Shown: positions 22,368 through 30,144 of the stretch, one piece after another | How positions within the stretch are numbered: the stretch's first letter is position 1 | Layout: every line of letters begins with the position of its first letter | Assembly: GCA_004555265.1 (NCBI GenBank) | Contig: SFIQ01000020.1 | Span: 1 to 40,290 of the forward strand | DNA: 40,290 bases | Origin: Ruminococcus sp. | Lineage (GTDB): Bacteria; Bacillota; Clostridia; Oscillospirales; Acutalibacteraceae | Direction: 5' to 3' | Translations under genes and position numbers: made by a program | Notes under the pieces: generated by a model | What the model saw: the letters and a program-made list of their open reading frames with translations, nothing else | Told to the model about the DNA's origin: nothing | The model's database searches: none

Positions 22368-22800
22368 CGTGTGCAAAACGCGCCGCATTTGGATTTGCAG
22401 AGGGCGTCGGATCGTCCGCCCCCTACGATTCGTAGGGAACAACCTTAGTATTGTTCCGCGAAATTGCATCAAAATTCGACGGGCGGCCGAGTCGACCGCC
22501 CCTACGATTCGTAGGGAACGACCCCGGTGTCGTTCCGCAAAATCACATAAAAATCCGCGGGCGGGCGTGGAAACCCGCCCCTACGCACGAAATGGATTGC
22601 GTGTGTGTAGGGAACAACCTTAGTGTTGTTCCGCGAAAGAACAACCTTAGTGTTGTTCCGCGAAATTGCATCAAAATTCGACGGGCGGGCGTGGAAACCC
22701 GCCCCTACGGTTGGATATACAATTCCCAATTTCCCCATTCGGCGCGTGCCTGCAACACGGGGCGTGCGGCGTCTCCAATCCCAACATTGTACAAAATCCC
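22368..22800. repeat. Chain of three family A repeats between glxK and mreB
   Basis: No gene. Three family A composites follow one another: about 22432-22505 (hairpins GGAACAAC/GTTGTTCC and GGGCGG...CCGCCC), 22509-22583 (GGAACGAC/GTCGTTCC and GGGCGGG...CCCGCCC), and 22607-22709. The last has its first hairpin duplicated in tandem (GAACAACCTTAGTGTTGTTC twice, about 22611-22664). Neighbouring units are joined by CCCCTACGATTCGTAGGG. The short open frames are read-through of these repeats. Confidence 0.88.
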
Positions 22801-22803
22801 CTT

Positions 22804-22826
22804 GTGAAATTTATAAACTTTTCACA
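22804..22826 (+). promoter_or_regulatory. Inverted repeat upstream of the mreB promoter
   Basis: TGTGAAA and TTTTCACA flank an AT-rich centre 10 bases before the -35 box. It could be an operator; no binding protein can be named. Confidence 0.3.
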
Positions 22827-22835
22827 TTTTAGCAG

Positions 22836-22864
22836 TTGAGAATTTTATTTTGATAGGCTATAAT
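22836..22864 (+). promoter_or_regulatory. Sigma-A promoter of the mreBCD operon
   Basis: TTGAGA (22836-22841), exactly 17 bp, TATAAT (22859-22864), about 50 bases upstream of the mreB ATG at 22916. Confidence 0.8.
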
Positions 22865-22915
22865 AAAAGCAAAATGGAGAAATGTGTCTACCTTCAAAGA
22901 GAAAGGACGAGAAAT

Positions 22916-23935
22916 ATGTTGTTTTCACAGGACATCGGTATTGACCTCGGTACTGCCAACACGCTGGTATTTGTTAAGGGAAAGGGCATCGTCATTCGTG
23001 AGCCGTCGGTTGTGGCGGTGGATGTCAGCGCCTACCCGCAAAAGGTGGTTGCCGTCGGCGACAAGGCGAAGCAGATGATCGGCAGAACCCCCGGCTCGAT
23101 TACGGCGGTGCGCCCGTTAAAGGACGGCGTTATCGCGGACTTTGAAATCACCTCGGATATGTTAAAGGAATTTATCCGTATGGCCATCAATAAATCCCCG
23201 TTTTCCAAAGCGCGGGTGCTCATTTGCATTCCCTCGGGCGTTACCGAGGTCGAGCGCAAAGCGGTGCATGATGCGGCAAGAAGCGCGGGGGCAAAATATG
23301 TCAGCCTGATTGAAGAACCCATGGCGGCGGCAATCGGTGCGGGGTTGCCCGTTTCCGAGGCGATCGGCTCTATGGTTGTTGACATCGGCGGCGGTACGAG
23401 TGAGGTTGCCGTGATTTCGTTCGGCGACATCGTCACCGCGCAGTCGGCGCGTGTGGCGGGCGATAATTTCGACGAAGCCATTATCGCCTATATCCGCAAA
23501 AAGCATAACCTGTTGGTCGGCGAACGCACCGCAGAGGACATCAAAATCAAAATCGGCTCGGCATACCCCTATGACGGCGAGGGCGCGATGGATGTCAAGG
23601 GCAGAAACCTTTTAGACGGTCTGCCGAAGAATATCGAAATCACCTCCGAGGAGGTGCGCGAGGCGCTGTCCGACCCGGTCAACCAAATCCTCGATACCAT
23701 TCGCTCCACCTTGGAGAAAACCCCGCCCGAACTTTCGGCGGATATTATCGACCGCGGCATTATGCTCACGGGCGGCGGCGCGCTGTTGCGCGGGCTTGAC
23801 AAGTTGATTTCCATTGAAACCCGTATTCCCGTCCATGTAGCGGAAAATCCGCTGGACTGTGTGGTGGACGGCACGGGCAAATGCTTGGAGAACGATGAAA
23901 TTTTGGGCATCACCGGCAAACGCAATTACGATTGA
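22916..23935 (+). CDS. mreB: Rod shape-determining protein MreB
   Basis: This encodes 339 residues from the ATG at 22916 (GAAAGGA upstream). An ATG at 22850 would add 22 residues but overlaps the promoter. MreB is the actin-like filament that guides side-wall peptidoglycan synthesis. Actin-fold ATP motifs are present: phosphate 1 DIGIDLGTANTLV, connect 1 and GSMVVDIGGGTSEVAVIS (phosphate 2), and GIMLTGGGALLRGLD (adenosine motif). The amphipathic N terminus MLFSQDIG could aid membrane contact. It is the first gene of the mreB-mreC-mreD-PBP2-MinD string, the conserved elongasome cluster. Confidence 0.96.
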   Translation: MLFSQDIGIDLGTANTLVFVKGKGIVIREPSVVAVDVSAYPQKVVAVGDKAKQMIGRTPGSITAVRPLKDGVIADFEITSDMLKEFIRMAINKSPFSKARVLICIPSGVTEVERKAVHDAARSAGAKYVSLIEEPMAAAIGAGLPVSEAIGSMVVDIGGGTSEVAVISFGDIVTAQSARVAGDNFDEAIIAYIRKKHNLLVGERTAEDIKIKIGSAYPYDGEGAMDVKGRNLLDGLPKNIEITSEEVREALSDPVNQILDTIRSTLEKTPPELSADIIDRGIMLTGGGALLRGLDKLISIETRIPVHVAENPLDCVVDGTGKCLENDEILGITGKRNYD

Positions 23936-23972
23936 TAAGTTCCCGTTTCGGGCTTGAACAGCGGAGAAAACC

Positions 23973-24818
23973 ATGCGTAATTTTTTCAAAAGTACAAGCT
24001 TTAAAATTTTGCTTGCAGCCGTTGTGGTGTTGCTTGCGTGTATCATTGCTGCCGCAACGCTTGCGGGCGGCTCGTCTCCGCTGACCTCTGTTATCGGTAC
24101 GGTGTTTTCGCCTCTGCAAAAGGGCTGTGCGTATATCGCCGAAAAATTCGACGATTTTACGGGCGGGTTTATCTCCGCCGACAGCTACAAAGACCGCGTG
24201 GAGGAATTGGAACAGCAGGTGGCGGAGTACCAAAGCAAGTTGGTGGATTATGAAAAACTCCAAAAACAGGTGGAAAGCTACGAAAAGTTTTTAGGCGTGA
24301 AAGAAAAAAATCCCGATTTTCAATTTGCCGTGGGCACCGTTATCGGGCGGGACGCGGCAGATGTGTTCGGCTCGTTCGTATTAAACTGCGGCGCGTCGGA
24401 CGGCGTTTCGGTCGGCGACCCCGTTATCAGCGGGGAATATTTAATCGGGCTTGTGTCCGAAGTGACGCCGACAACCTGCACGGTGCTGTCCGTTTGCGAC
24501 CCGAAGGTCAACGCCGCGGCGTATGAAATCCGCACGGGCGAGACGGGGTATACCGAAACCACCGCCAAATTGGGTGTGGACGGGAAATTGAAACTCACGG
24601 GGCTTTCCCGCAGTACGGCGGTCGCGCCGGGCGGGATTGTCTGTACCTCCGGCGTGGGCGGCGTGTACCCGCGCGGCCTCATTATCGGCACGGTAACGGC
24701 GGTGGAAAAAGAGGAAGGCGACATTTCATATTATGCCGAGGTGCGGCCCGAAATCGACCTGTCCGAGGTGCAGGACGCCTTCGTGATTACGGATTTTGAG
24801 GGGAAGGGCGATGCGTAA
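23973..24818 (+). CDS. mreC: Rod shape-determining protein MreC
   Basis: This encodes 281 residues, 37 bases after mreB. A short cytoplasmic N terminus is followed by one membrane helix (about 11-30). A coiled coil (about 65-110, VEELEQQVAEYQSKLVDYEKL) and two small beta barrels outside the membrane follow, with VIGRDAADVFGSFVLNCGASDGVSVG shortened to VGTVIGRDA and GASDGVSVGDPVI as typical MreC segments. MreC scaffolds the wall-elongation complex and activates PBP2. Its last 8 bases overlap mreD. Confidence 0.93.
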   Translation: MRNFFKSTSFKILLAAVVVLLACIIAAATLAGGSSPLTSVIGTVFSPLQKGCAYIAEKFDDFTGGFISADSYKDRVEELEQQVAEYQSKLVDYEKLQKQVESYEKFLGVKEKNPDFQFAVGTVIGRDAADVFGSFVLNCGASDGVSVGDPVISGEYLIGLVSEVTPTTCTVLSVCDPKVNAAAYEIRTGETGYTETTAKLGVDGKLKLTGLSRSTAVAPGGIVCTSGVGGVYPRGLIIGTVTAVEKEEGDISYYAEVRPEIDLSEVQDAFVITDFEGKGDA

Positions 24819-25326
24819 ACAGCAGAAAATTCTATTGGTGCGGCGCAGTATCTTCGTTCTGTTGATTTTGTGCGCGCATCTTTTGCAAAACACGCCCGGT
24901 TGGTTTCCCGCCTTTTTCGGGATACGGGTATATTTTCTGTTGACCTTTACGGTGTGCCTCGGGCTTTTTGAGCGCGAAATCGCCGGCGCGATGTTCGGGC
25001 TGTTTGCCGGTGCTTTGTGGGATTCCGTTTCGCCGCTCGGCGACGGGTACCATGCCTTTTTATTTTTGATTATCGGCGCCGTTTGCGGGATTCTCATCAA
25101 TACCGTGATGCGCAACAACCTGATTACGGCGTTGCTTTTAAATTTTGGGGCGCATGTGCTGTACGCCGCGCTGTATGCGGTGCTGTTTGTTTTGGCACAG
25201 GGCATTGACGGCGCAGGGTGGCTGTTTTTGCGGTATTTTCTGCCGTCTGCGCTTGCATCGGTGCTGTTCACCCCGCTTGTGTATTTGGCGGTGCGGTTTG
25301 TGATGCGGCGCACCCGTATTCGATAG
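24811..25326 (+). CDS. mreD: Rod shape-determining protein MreD
   Basis: This encodes 171 residues from the ATG at 24811, with GAGGGGAAGGG before it inside the end of mreC. A TTG five codons earlier is less likely. It is a small polytopic membrane protein with about five hydrophobic segments, low sequence conservation and basic ends, as usual for MreD. The GLFAGALWDSVSPLGDGYHAFLF region near 68-90 matches the conserved GLxxGLxxD(x)LSxxxLG pattern. Position between mreC and PBP2 makes the call firm. Confidence 0.85.
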   Translation: MRKQQKILLVRRSIFVLLILCAHLLQNTPGWFPAFFGIRVYFLLTFTVCLGLFEREIAGAMFGLFAGALWDSVSPLGDGYHAFLFLIIGAVCGILINTVMRNNLITALLLNFGAHVLYAALYAVLFVLAQGIDGAGWLFLRYFLPSALASVLFTPLVYLAVRFVMRRTRIR

Positions 25327-25362
25327 GCTGTTTGTTCGTTTGTATTTGGTAAGGAGTCCGTC

Positions 25363-27459
25363 ATGGAGAAAAAAAGTTTTAAAATTCGTACGGCGGCGGG
25401 CTTTTTCGCGGTTGTGTTTTTCTTCGCCCTCTTTTTTGCGGATTTGTTCCGCATTCAAGTGGTGCACGCAGAGGAGTACTCCACCCAAAAGGTGGCGCTG
25501 CGGACTTCGGAAACAACCGTCAAGGCGGCGCGCGGTGAAATTCTCGACTGCAACGGCGTGCCGCTTGTGACCAACGAACAGGTCAATTCCGTTGTGCTCG
25601 ACGCGTCCTACTTCCCCTCCGCCAAGGCGCAGGAACAGCGCAACGAAATTTTGTGTGCCTTAATTCACCTGACCGAGGAAGCAGACATTGCGTGGAACGA
25701 CAATTTGCCGCTTGTATTCGATGCAAACGGCAATATTCAATATAAAGAAAACGCCGACAGCGACATCGCCTTTTTGAAATCGCGCGATGTGTTGCATCTC
25801 AATTCCTATGCCACGGCGCAAAACTGCTTTGATTCGCTGGTCGAGAAATTCTCTTTGCAAAATTACAGCAAAGCGGATGCGCGCAAAATCGCGTCGGTTT
25901 GCTATTCGTTAAAAAAGATTGCGTTTTCGGCGGCGAATCCCTTTACTTTTGCCGACGAAGTGCCGAATGATTTTGCGGCAAAAATCAAAGAAAACAGCGC
26001 ATTTTATCAAGGCGTGGACATTCGCGTGACCACCCGCCGCAGTTATACGGACGGCACCGTCGCGCCGCACATTTTGGGCGTGGTCGGGAAATTAAACGCG
26101 GAGGAATACACCGAGAAAAAATCCGGCTATGACGAGGCGTCCGCCGACGAAACGCTCTCGACGGCAGAAAAACAGACACTTTCTCTGCGCGCGTATGCCA
26201 TGGACGATACCATCGGCAAATTCGGGATTGAAAGCGCCATGGAGGACTATCTGCGCGGCACAAACGGCGTGATGACCACCACGACCGACGCCGAGGGAAA
26301 CAAGGAAACGGAAATTACCACCGCGCCTGTGGACGGCGACGCCGTGATTTTAACGATTGATGCCGCCTTTCAAAAACAGGTGCAAGATTCTTTGGCGACA
26401 TTCATTCAGAATTACCGCGACAAGGCATCGATTCCGGCGGTCGGCTCGGCGGTTGTGATGGATGTGCACTCCGGCGCGGTGCTCGCGTGCGCCACTTATC
26501 CGAGTTACAATCTCTCCACGTATTATGCGGACTACAACACCTTGGCGGCGGACAAGTCTTCGCCGCTTTGGAACCGTGCGCTGCTGTCCACCTATGAGCC
26601 CGGCTCAACCATGAAGCCTGCGATTGCGTTGGCGGGCTTGGAAGAGGGCATTATTACGGAAAGCACCAAATTTCGGTGTACTCATATTTATACGCAGTTC
26701 CCCGACACGCCGTTTAAATGCTTGGGCTATCACGGCAGTATTGATGTAAAAGAAGCGTTAAACCAATCCTGCAACATCTATTTTTATGAAACGGGCAGAT
26801 TGCTCGGCATCAACAAAATGAACGAATATTGCACAAGGCTCGGGCTCGGGCAAAAAACCGGCGTGGAAATTCCCGAGTCTACGGGCGTGCTTGCAAGCAT
26901 TGCCTACCGCGAGGCGCACGGCGGCACTTGGTACCCCGGCGACACGGTGCAGGCGGCCATCGGGCAGTCCGACAACCTGTTTACTCCCATTCAGCTTGCC
27001 AATTACGCGGCGACCGTTGCCAACGGCGGCACGCGGCATCAGGCGCATTTTGTGAAAAGCGTAAAATCCGCAGATTACAAAGAAACCGTGCTCGAAAATA
27101 CCGGCACGGTCTTAAACGAAACCGGCATTTCCGCGAACAATATCCGCATTGTCAAAGAGGGCATGCTGCGCTTGGGCTCGCGCCTTTCGGCGTTCAAGGA
27201 TTTGCCCGTGCAGGTCGCGGCAAAATCCGGTACGGCGGAGTCCAAAGCGAAGGTCAACGGCTCGATTGTCGAGGGCTTAAACGGCTTTATGATTTCGTTC
27301 GCGCCGTATGACAACCCCGAAATCGCGGTGGCCGTGGCGATTGAAAACCTCAACAGCGGCTCTGCGACGGCGGTTTTGGTGGCGGATATTTACAAAGCGT
27401 ATTTTAACACGGCAGAAAACTATTCTGCACAGCAGGGCTATAACACCGTACTGCAATAA
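25363..27459 (+). CDS. mrdA: Class B penicillin-binding protein (PBP2/MrdA type)
   Basis: This encodes 698 residues, with AAGGAG before the ATG. The N-terminal membrane anchor is at about 12-32, and a pedestal domain (about 45-330) contains RGEILDCNGVPL. The transpeptidase domain has the active-site S415 in EPGSTMKPAIALAG, SCN at 469-471 and KSGT at 621-624, so all three penicillin-binding motifs are intact. It cross-links peptidoglycan outside the membrane. Next to mreBCD it is expected to be the elongation-specific PBP2 working with RodA, which is not in this window. If the D-Asp cross-bridge predicted at 8902-12724 exists, this enzyme is one that would have to accept it. Confidence 0.92.
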   Translation: MEKKSFKIRTAAGFFAVVFFFALFFADLFRIQVVHAEEYSTQKVALRTSETTVKAARGEILDCNGVPLVTNEQVNSVVLDASYFPSAKAQEQRNEILCALIHLTEEADIAWNDNLPLVFDANGNIQYKENADSDIAFLKSRDVLHLNSYATAQNCFDSLVEKFSLQNYSKADARKIASVCYSLKKIAFSAANPFTFADEVPNDFAAKIKENSAFYQGVDIRVTTRRSYTDGTVAPHILGVVGKLNAEEYTEKKSGYDEASADETLSTAEKQTLSLRAYAMDDTIGKFGIESAMEDYLRGTNGVMTTTTDAEGNKETEITTAPVDGDAVILTIDAAFQKQVQDSLATFIQNYRDKASIPAVGSAVVMDVHSGAVLACATYPSYNLSTYYADYNTLAADKSSPLWNRALLSTYEPGSTMKPAIALAGLEEGIITESTKFRCTHIYTQFPDTPFKCLGYHGSIDVKEALNQSCNIYFYETGRLLGINKMNEYCTRLGLGQKTGVEIPESTGVLASIAYREAHGGTWYPGDTVQAAIGQSDNLFTPIQLANYAATVANGGTRHQAHFVKSVKSADYKETVLENTGTVLNETGISANNIRIVKEGMLRLGSRLSAFKDLPVQVAAKSGTAESKAKVNGSIVEGLNGFMISFAPYDNPEIAVAVAIENLNSGSATAVLVADIYKAYFNTAENYSAQQGYNTVLQ

Positions 27460-27479
27460 AACGGCGGAGGTCGGCGAAC

Positions 27480-28223
27480 ATGGAGAAAATTTTATTTGCA
27501 TCCGGCAAAGGCGGCGTCGGAAAATCCACCGTGGCGGTTTGCCTTGCCCGTGCGCTCGCAAAGCGGCAAAAGCGCGTGCTGCTTGTTGACTGCGATGTGG
27601 GCTTGCGCGCATTGGATTTGCTGACGGGTTTAGGCGCGGGGGCGGTGTATTCGTGGCTGGATTTGCTCGCGGGGAACTGCACCGCGGCAGACGCGCTGTT
27701 GACCGACGCAAAAACGGGCGTTGCATTGCTGACGGCGCCCAACCGCTTGGAAACACCGGTGACACAGACGGCGTTTTCGCAGATGCTTGCCCTATGTTCA
27801 GCGGATTTTGATTTTTGCTTTTTGGATGCAGGCGCGGGGCTTTCCGACCTGTTACAAGTGCTCGGTGCGGCGGCGGACAAAGGCGTTTTGGTGGCTACGC
27901 CTGACGCGGTTTCGGCGCGCGCGGCGCTGTCGGCGGCAGAGGCTTTGCGCGCGGTGCTCGACGACAGCCGAATGCGCCTGTTGTTAAACCGATATGCGCG
28001 CGGTGACGTGCGGTGCGGCGCGGCAAAATCGGCAGACGAAATGGTGGACTTGACCGAATTGCGGCTGTTGGGCGCGGTGCCCGAGGATATGTATTTGCGG
28101 TTGCTTTCCCAAGGGGAACAGCCTGCCCAACCCGCGGCGGACGCGTTTGACCGCATCGCGCGCAGATTGCTCGGCGAAAGCGTGCCGTTTTGCGAAAAAA
28201 AGCTAAAATCTGTGCACTTTTGA
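27480..28223 (+). CDS. MinD/ParA-family P-loop ATPase
   Basis: This encodes 247 residues, with GGAGG 9 bases before the ATG. The deviant Walker A motif SGKGGVGKST with K11 and K16-type lysines, DCDVGLRALDLLTG and the switch DFCFLDAGAGLSD place it in the MinD branch of the family. It is slightly shorter than usual MinD (about 260-270). The C-terminal stretch FDRIARRLLG... CEKKLKSVHF is basic and could form a membrane-targeting helix. No minC or minE gene adjoins it, so it may be MinD using a partner encoded elsewhere or a diverged positioning ATPase tied to the elongation machinery. Confidence 0.78.
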   Translation: MEKILFASGKGGVGKSTVAVCLARALAKRQKRVLLVDCDVGLRALDLLTGLGAGAVYSWLDLLAGNCTAADALLTDAKTGVALLTAPNRLETPVTQTAFSQMLALCSADFDFCFLDAGAGLSDLLQVLGAAADKGVLVATPDAVSARAALSAAEALRAVLDDSRMRLLLNRYARGDVRCGAAKSADEMVDLTELRLLGAVPEDMYLRLLSQGEQPAQPAADAFDRIARRLLGESVPFCEKKLKSVHF

Positions 28224-28231
28224 AAAAAAGA

Positions 28232-28260
28232 TTGAAATTTCCACGGCTGTTTGTTATACT
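28232..28260 (+). promoter_or_regulatory. Sigma-A promoter of mgsA
   Basis: TTGAAA (28232-28237), 17 bp, TATACT (28255-28260), followed by a leader with a CCGCCG/CGGCGG hairpin (about 28289-28303) and the mgsA ribosome site. Confidence 0.75.
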
Positions 28261-28334
28261 ATTAACAGTCTTGGAATTTTTTTACAAACCGCCGCGTCGG
28301 CGGTAAGACCATACAACGAAAGCGAGGAGAATGT

Positions 28335-28736
28335 ATGAACATTGCTTTGATGGCACATGACTCGAAAAAAGAGCTGCTCACGCAGTTCTGTATTGCGTAT
28401 TGCGGCATTTTGTCGCACCATAATCTTTGCGCAACCGGCACTACCGGCAAAATGGTCGCCGAGGCAACCGGTTTGCACATTACCCGCTTTTTAAGCGGCT
28501 CGCAGGGCGGCGACCAGCAAATCGGCGCGCGCATTGCCTGCAACGAGATTGACTTGCTTCTGATTTTCCGCGACCCGTTAAACCCCAAGCCCCACGAGCC
28601 GAAGGAAAACAACCTGCTGCGGCTTTGCGATGTGCACAATATCCCCGTGGCAACCAACATTGCCACCGCCGAAGCGATTATTCATTCGCTCGAACGCGGC
28701 GACCTGGATTGGCGCGATATTGTCAATCCCAAATAA
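28335..28736 (+). CDS. mgsA: Methylglyoxal synthase
   Basis: This encodes 133 residues, with GCGAGGAG before the ATG. MgsA turns dihydroxyacetone phosphate into methylglyoxal and phosphate, a bypass of lower glycolysis used when phosphate is low. Catalytic residues align with the E. coli enzyme at an offset of 11: H8, D60 (in SGSQGGDQQIGA), D80 and H87 (H19, D71, D91, H98). Length is slightly shorter than E. coli. It is transcribed from its own promoter; the hisS-aspS pair follows after 64 bases. Confidence 0.93.
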   Translation: MNIALMAHDSKKELLTQFCIAYCGILSHHNLCATGTTGKMVAEATGLHITRFLSGSQGGDQQIGARIACNEIDLLLIFRDPLNPKPHEPKENNLLRLCDVHNIPVATNIATAEAIIHSLERGDLDWRDIVNPK

Positions 28737-28751
28737 AAAACGAAATGCGCT

Positions 28752-28777
28752 TTCCCCCTCTGCTTCGGGAGGGGGAA
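28752..28777 (+). repeat. GC-rich palindrome between mgsA and hisS
   Basis: TTCCCCCTC, a seven-base loop and GAGGGGGAA form a strong stem without a T-run. It may be a stabilising or repeat-derived hairpin (similar to family C) rather than a terminator. Confidence 0.5.
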
Positions 28778-28800
28778 GTGTTCTGTTATAGGTGAGAAAA

Positions 28801-30144
28801 ATGGCTTTAATTACCAATGCAATCAAGGGTACGCTCGATGTACTCCCCAAAGAAAGTTATAAAATACAGTATGTAGAAAGTGCCGTGCGCGAAATTGCCG
28901 AAAATTTCGGTTTTTACGAAATGCGCACCCCCGTGTTTGAGCACACCGAGCTTTTCCAACGCTCCGTCGGCGAAACCACCGATGTGGTGCAAAAAGAAAT
29001 GTATACCTTTGCGGATAAAGGCGGGCGTTCCATCACCCTGCGCCCCGAAGGCACGGCGGGCGCGGCGCGCGCATTTTTAGAAAACGGACTGTTTAACGAA
29101 GCGCTCCCGCAGAAAATCTATTATTTGACCTCATGCTACCGCTACGAAAAACCCCAAGCAGGGAGACTGCGCGAATTCCACCAATTCGGCGTGGAAGCGT
29201 TCGGCGCGGGAAGCCCTGCGCAGGACGCGGAGATTATCGCCCTGGCGAACGAAGTGTTCAATTACCTCGGTGTTAAAAATTTAACGCTTGAAATCAATTC
29301 CATCGGCTGTCCTGCTTGCCGCGCGGCATACCAAAAAGCGTTAAAGGCATATTTTGAAAATTATAAGTCCGACCTTTGCGAAACCTGTAAAGGGCGGCTC
29401 GACCGCAATCCGATGCGCATTTTGGACTGCAAAAGCCCCGTTTGTTCCAAAATTGCGGCAGATGCGCCGAAAATTTTGGATTACCTTTGCGACGACTGCC
29501 GCGCCCACTTTGACGCGGTACAGCAGTATTTAAACACGATGCAGATTGACTTTACCGTCAACCCCGAAATCGTGCGCGGTCTTGACTATTACACCCGCAC
29601 GGTGTTTGAATTTGTATCGAACGAAATCGGTGCGCAGGGCACGGTTTGCGGCGGCGGACGGTATGACGGGCTGTTGGAGGAACTCGGCGGCAAGCCGATG
29701 CCCGCCTGCGGCTTCGGTATGGGCTTGGAGCGACTCCTGTTGTTAATGGACGCGCAAAATACCCCGTTCCCCGACCGCAAGGGCTGTGATATTTATTTTG
29801 CGAGTATGGGCGACAAAGCCAATCTCGAAGCGGCACGCTTGGCGTTGGATTTGCGCAACGAAGGGCTCGCGGCACAGTTTGATACGGTCGGTCGGGCTCT
29901 GAAGGCACAAATGAAATATGCCGACAAATTGGGCGCCTTGTATACCGTGGTTTTGGGCGACAACGAACTCGAAACCCGAAAAGCACAACTCAAAAATATG
30001 AAAGACGGCACCTTGACGGAAATTTCTTTGGACGATTTTACAGACACATTTCAATCGATTGTGATAAAAGACGCGATGTCGGGTTTTGAATCGCTCGGCA
30101 TCGACGAAGCACAACTTGCCGAAATTCTGGGAGGCAACAACTGA
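28801..30144 (+). CDS. hisS: Histidyl-tRNA synthetase
   Basis: This encodes 447 residues from the ATG at 28801. A GTG three codons earlier overlaps the AGGTGAG ribosome site and is not used. Class II synthetase motif 2 is RPEGTAGAARAFLEN with YRYEKPQAGRLREFHQFGVE. Histidine motifs are GLDYYTRTVFEF and CGGGRYDGL, and motif 3 is GFGMGLERLLLL. The C-terminal anticodon-binding domain covers about 340-425. Length is normal. The stop overlaps the aspS ATG by one base. Confidence 0.96.
   Translation: MALITNAIKGTLDVLPKESYKIQYVESAVREIAENFGFYEMRTPVFEHTELFQRSVGETTDVVQKEMYTFADKGGRSITLRPEGTAGAARAFLENGLFNEALPQKIYYLTSCYRYEKPQAGRLREFHQFGVEAFGAGSPAQDAEIIALANEVFNYLGVKNLTLEINSIGCPACRAAYQKALKAYFENYKSDLCETCKGRLDRNPMRILDCKSPVCSKIAADAPKILDYLCDDCRAHFDAVQQYLNTMQIDFTVNPEIVRGLDYYTRTVFEFVSNEIGAQGTVCGGGRYDGLLEELGGKPMPACGFGMGLERLLLLMDAQNTPFPDRKGCDIYFASMGDKANLEAARLALDLRNEGLAAQFDTVGRALKAQMKYADKLGALYTVVLGDNELETRKAQLKNMKDGTLTEISLDDFTDTFQSIVIKDAMSGFESLGIDEAQLAEILGGNN

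Noticed and set aside
22432..22709. Repeated units resembling a small CRISPR array
   Set aside because: Repeats are palindromic composites of varying sequence, spacers are AT-rich cores conserved between units, and there are no cas genes.
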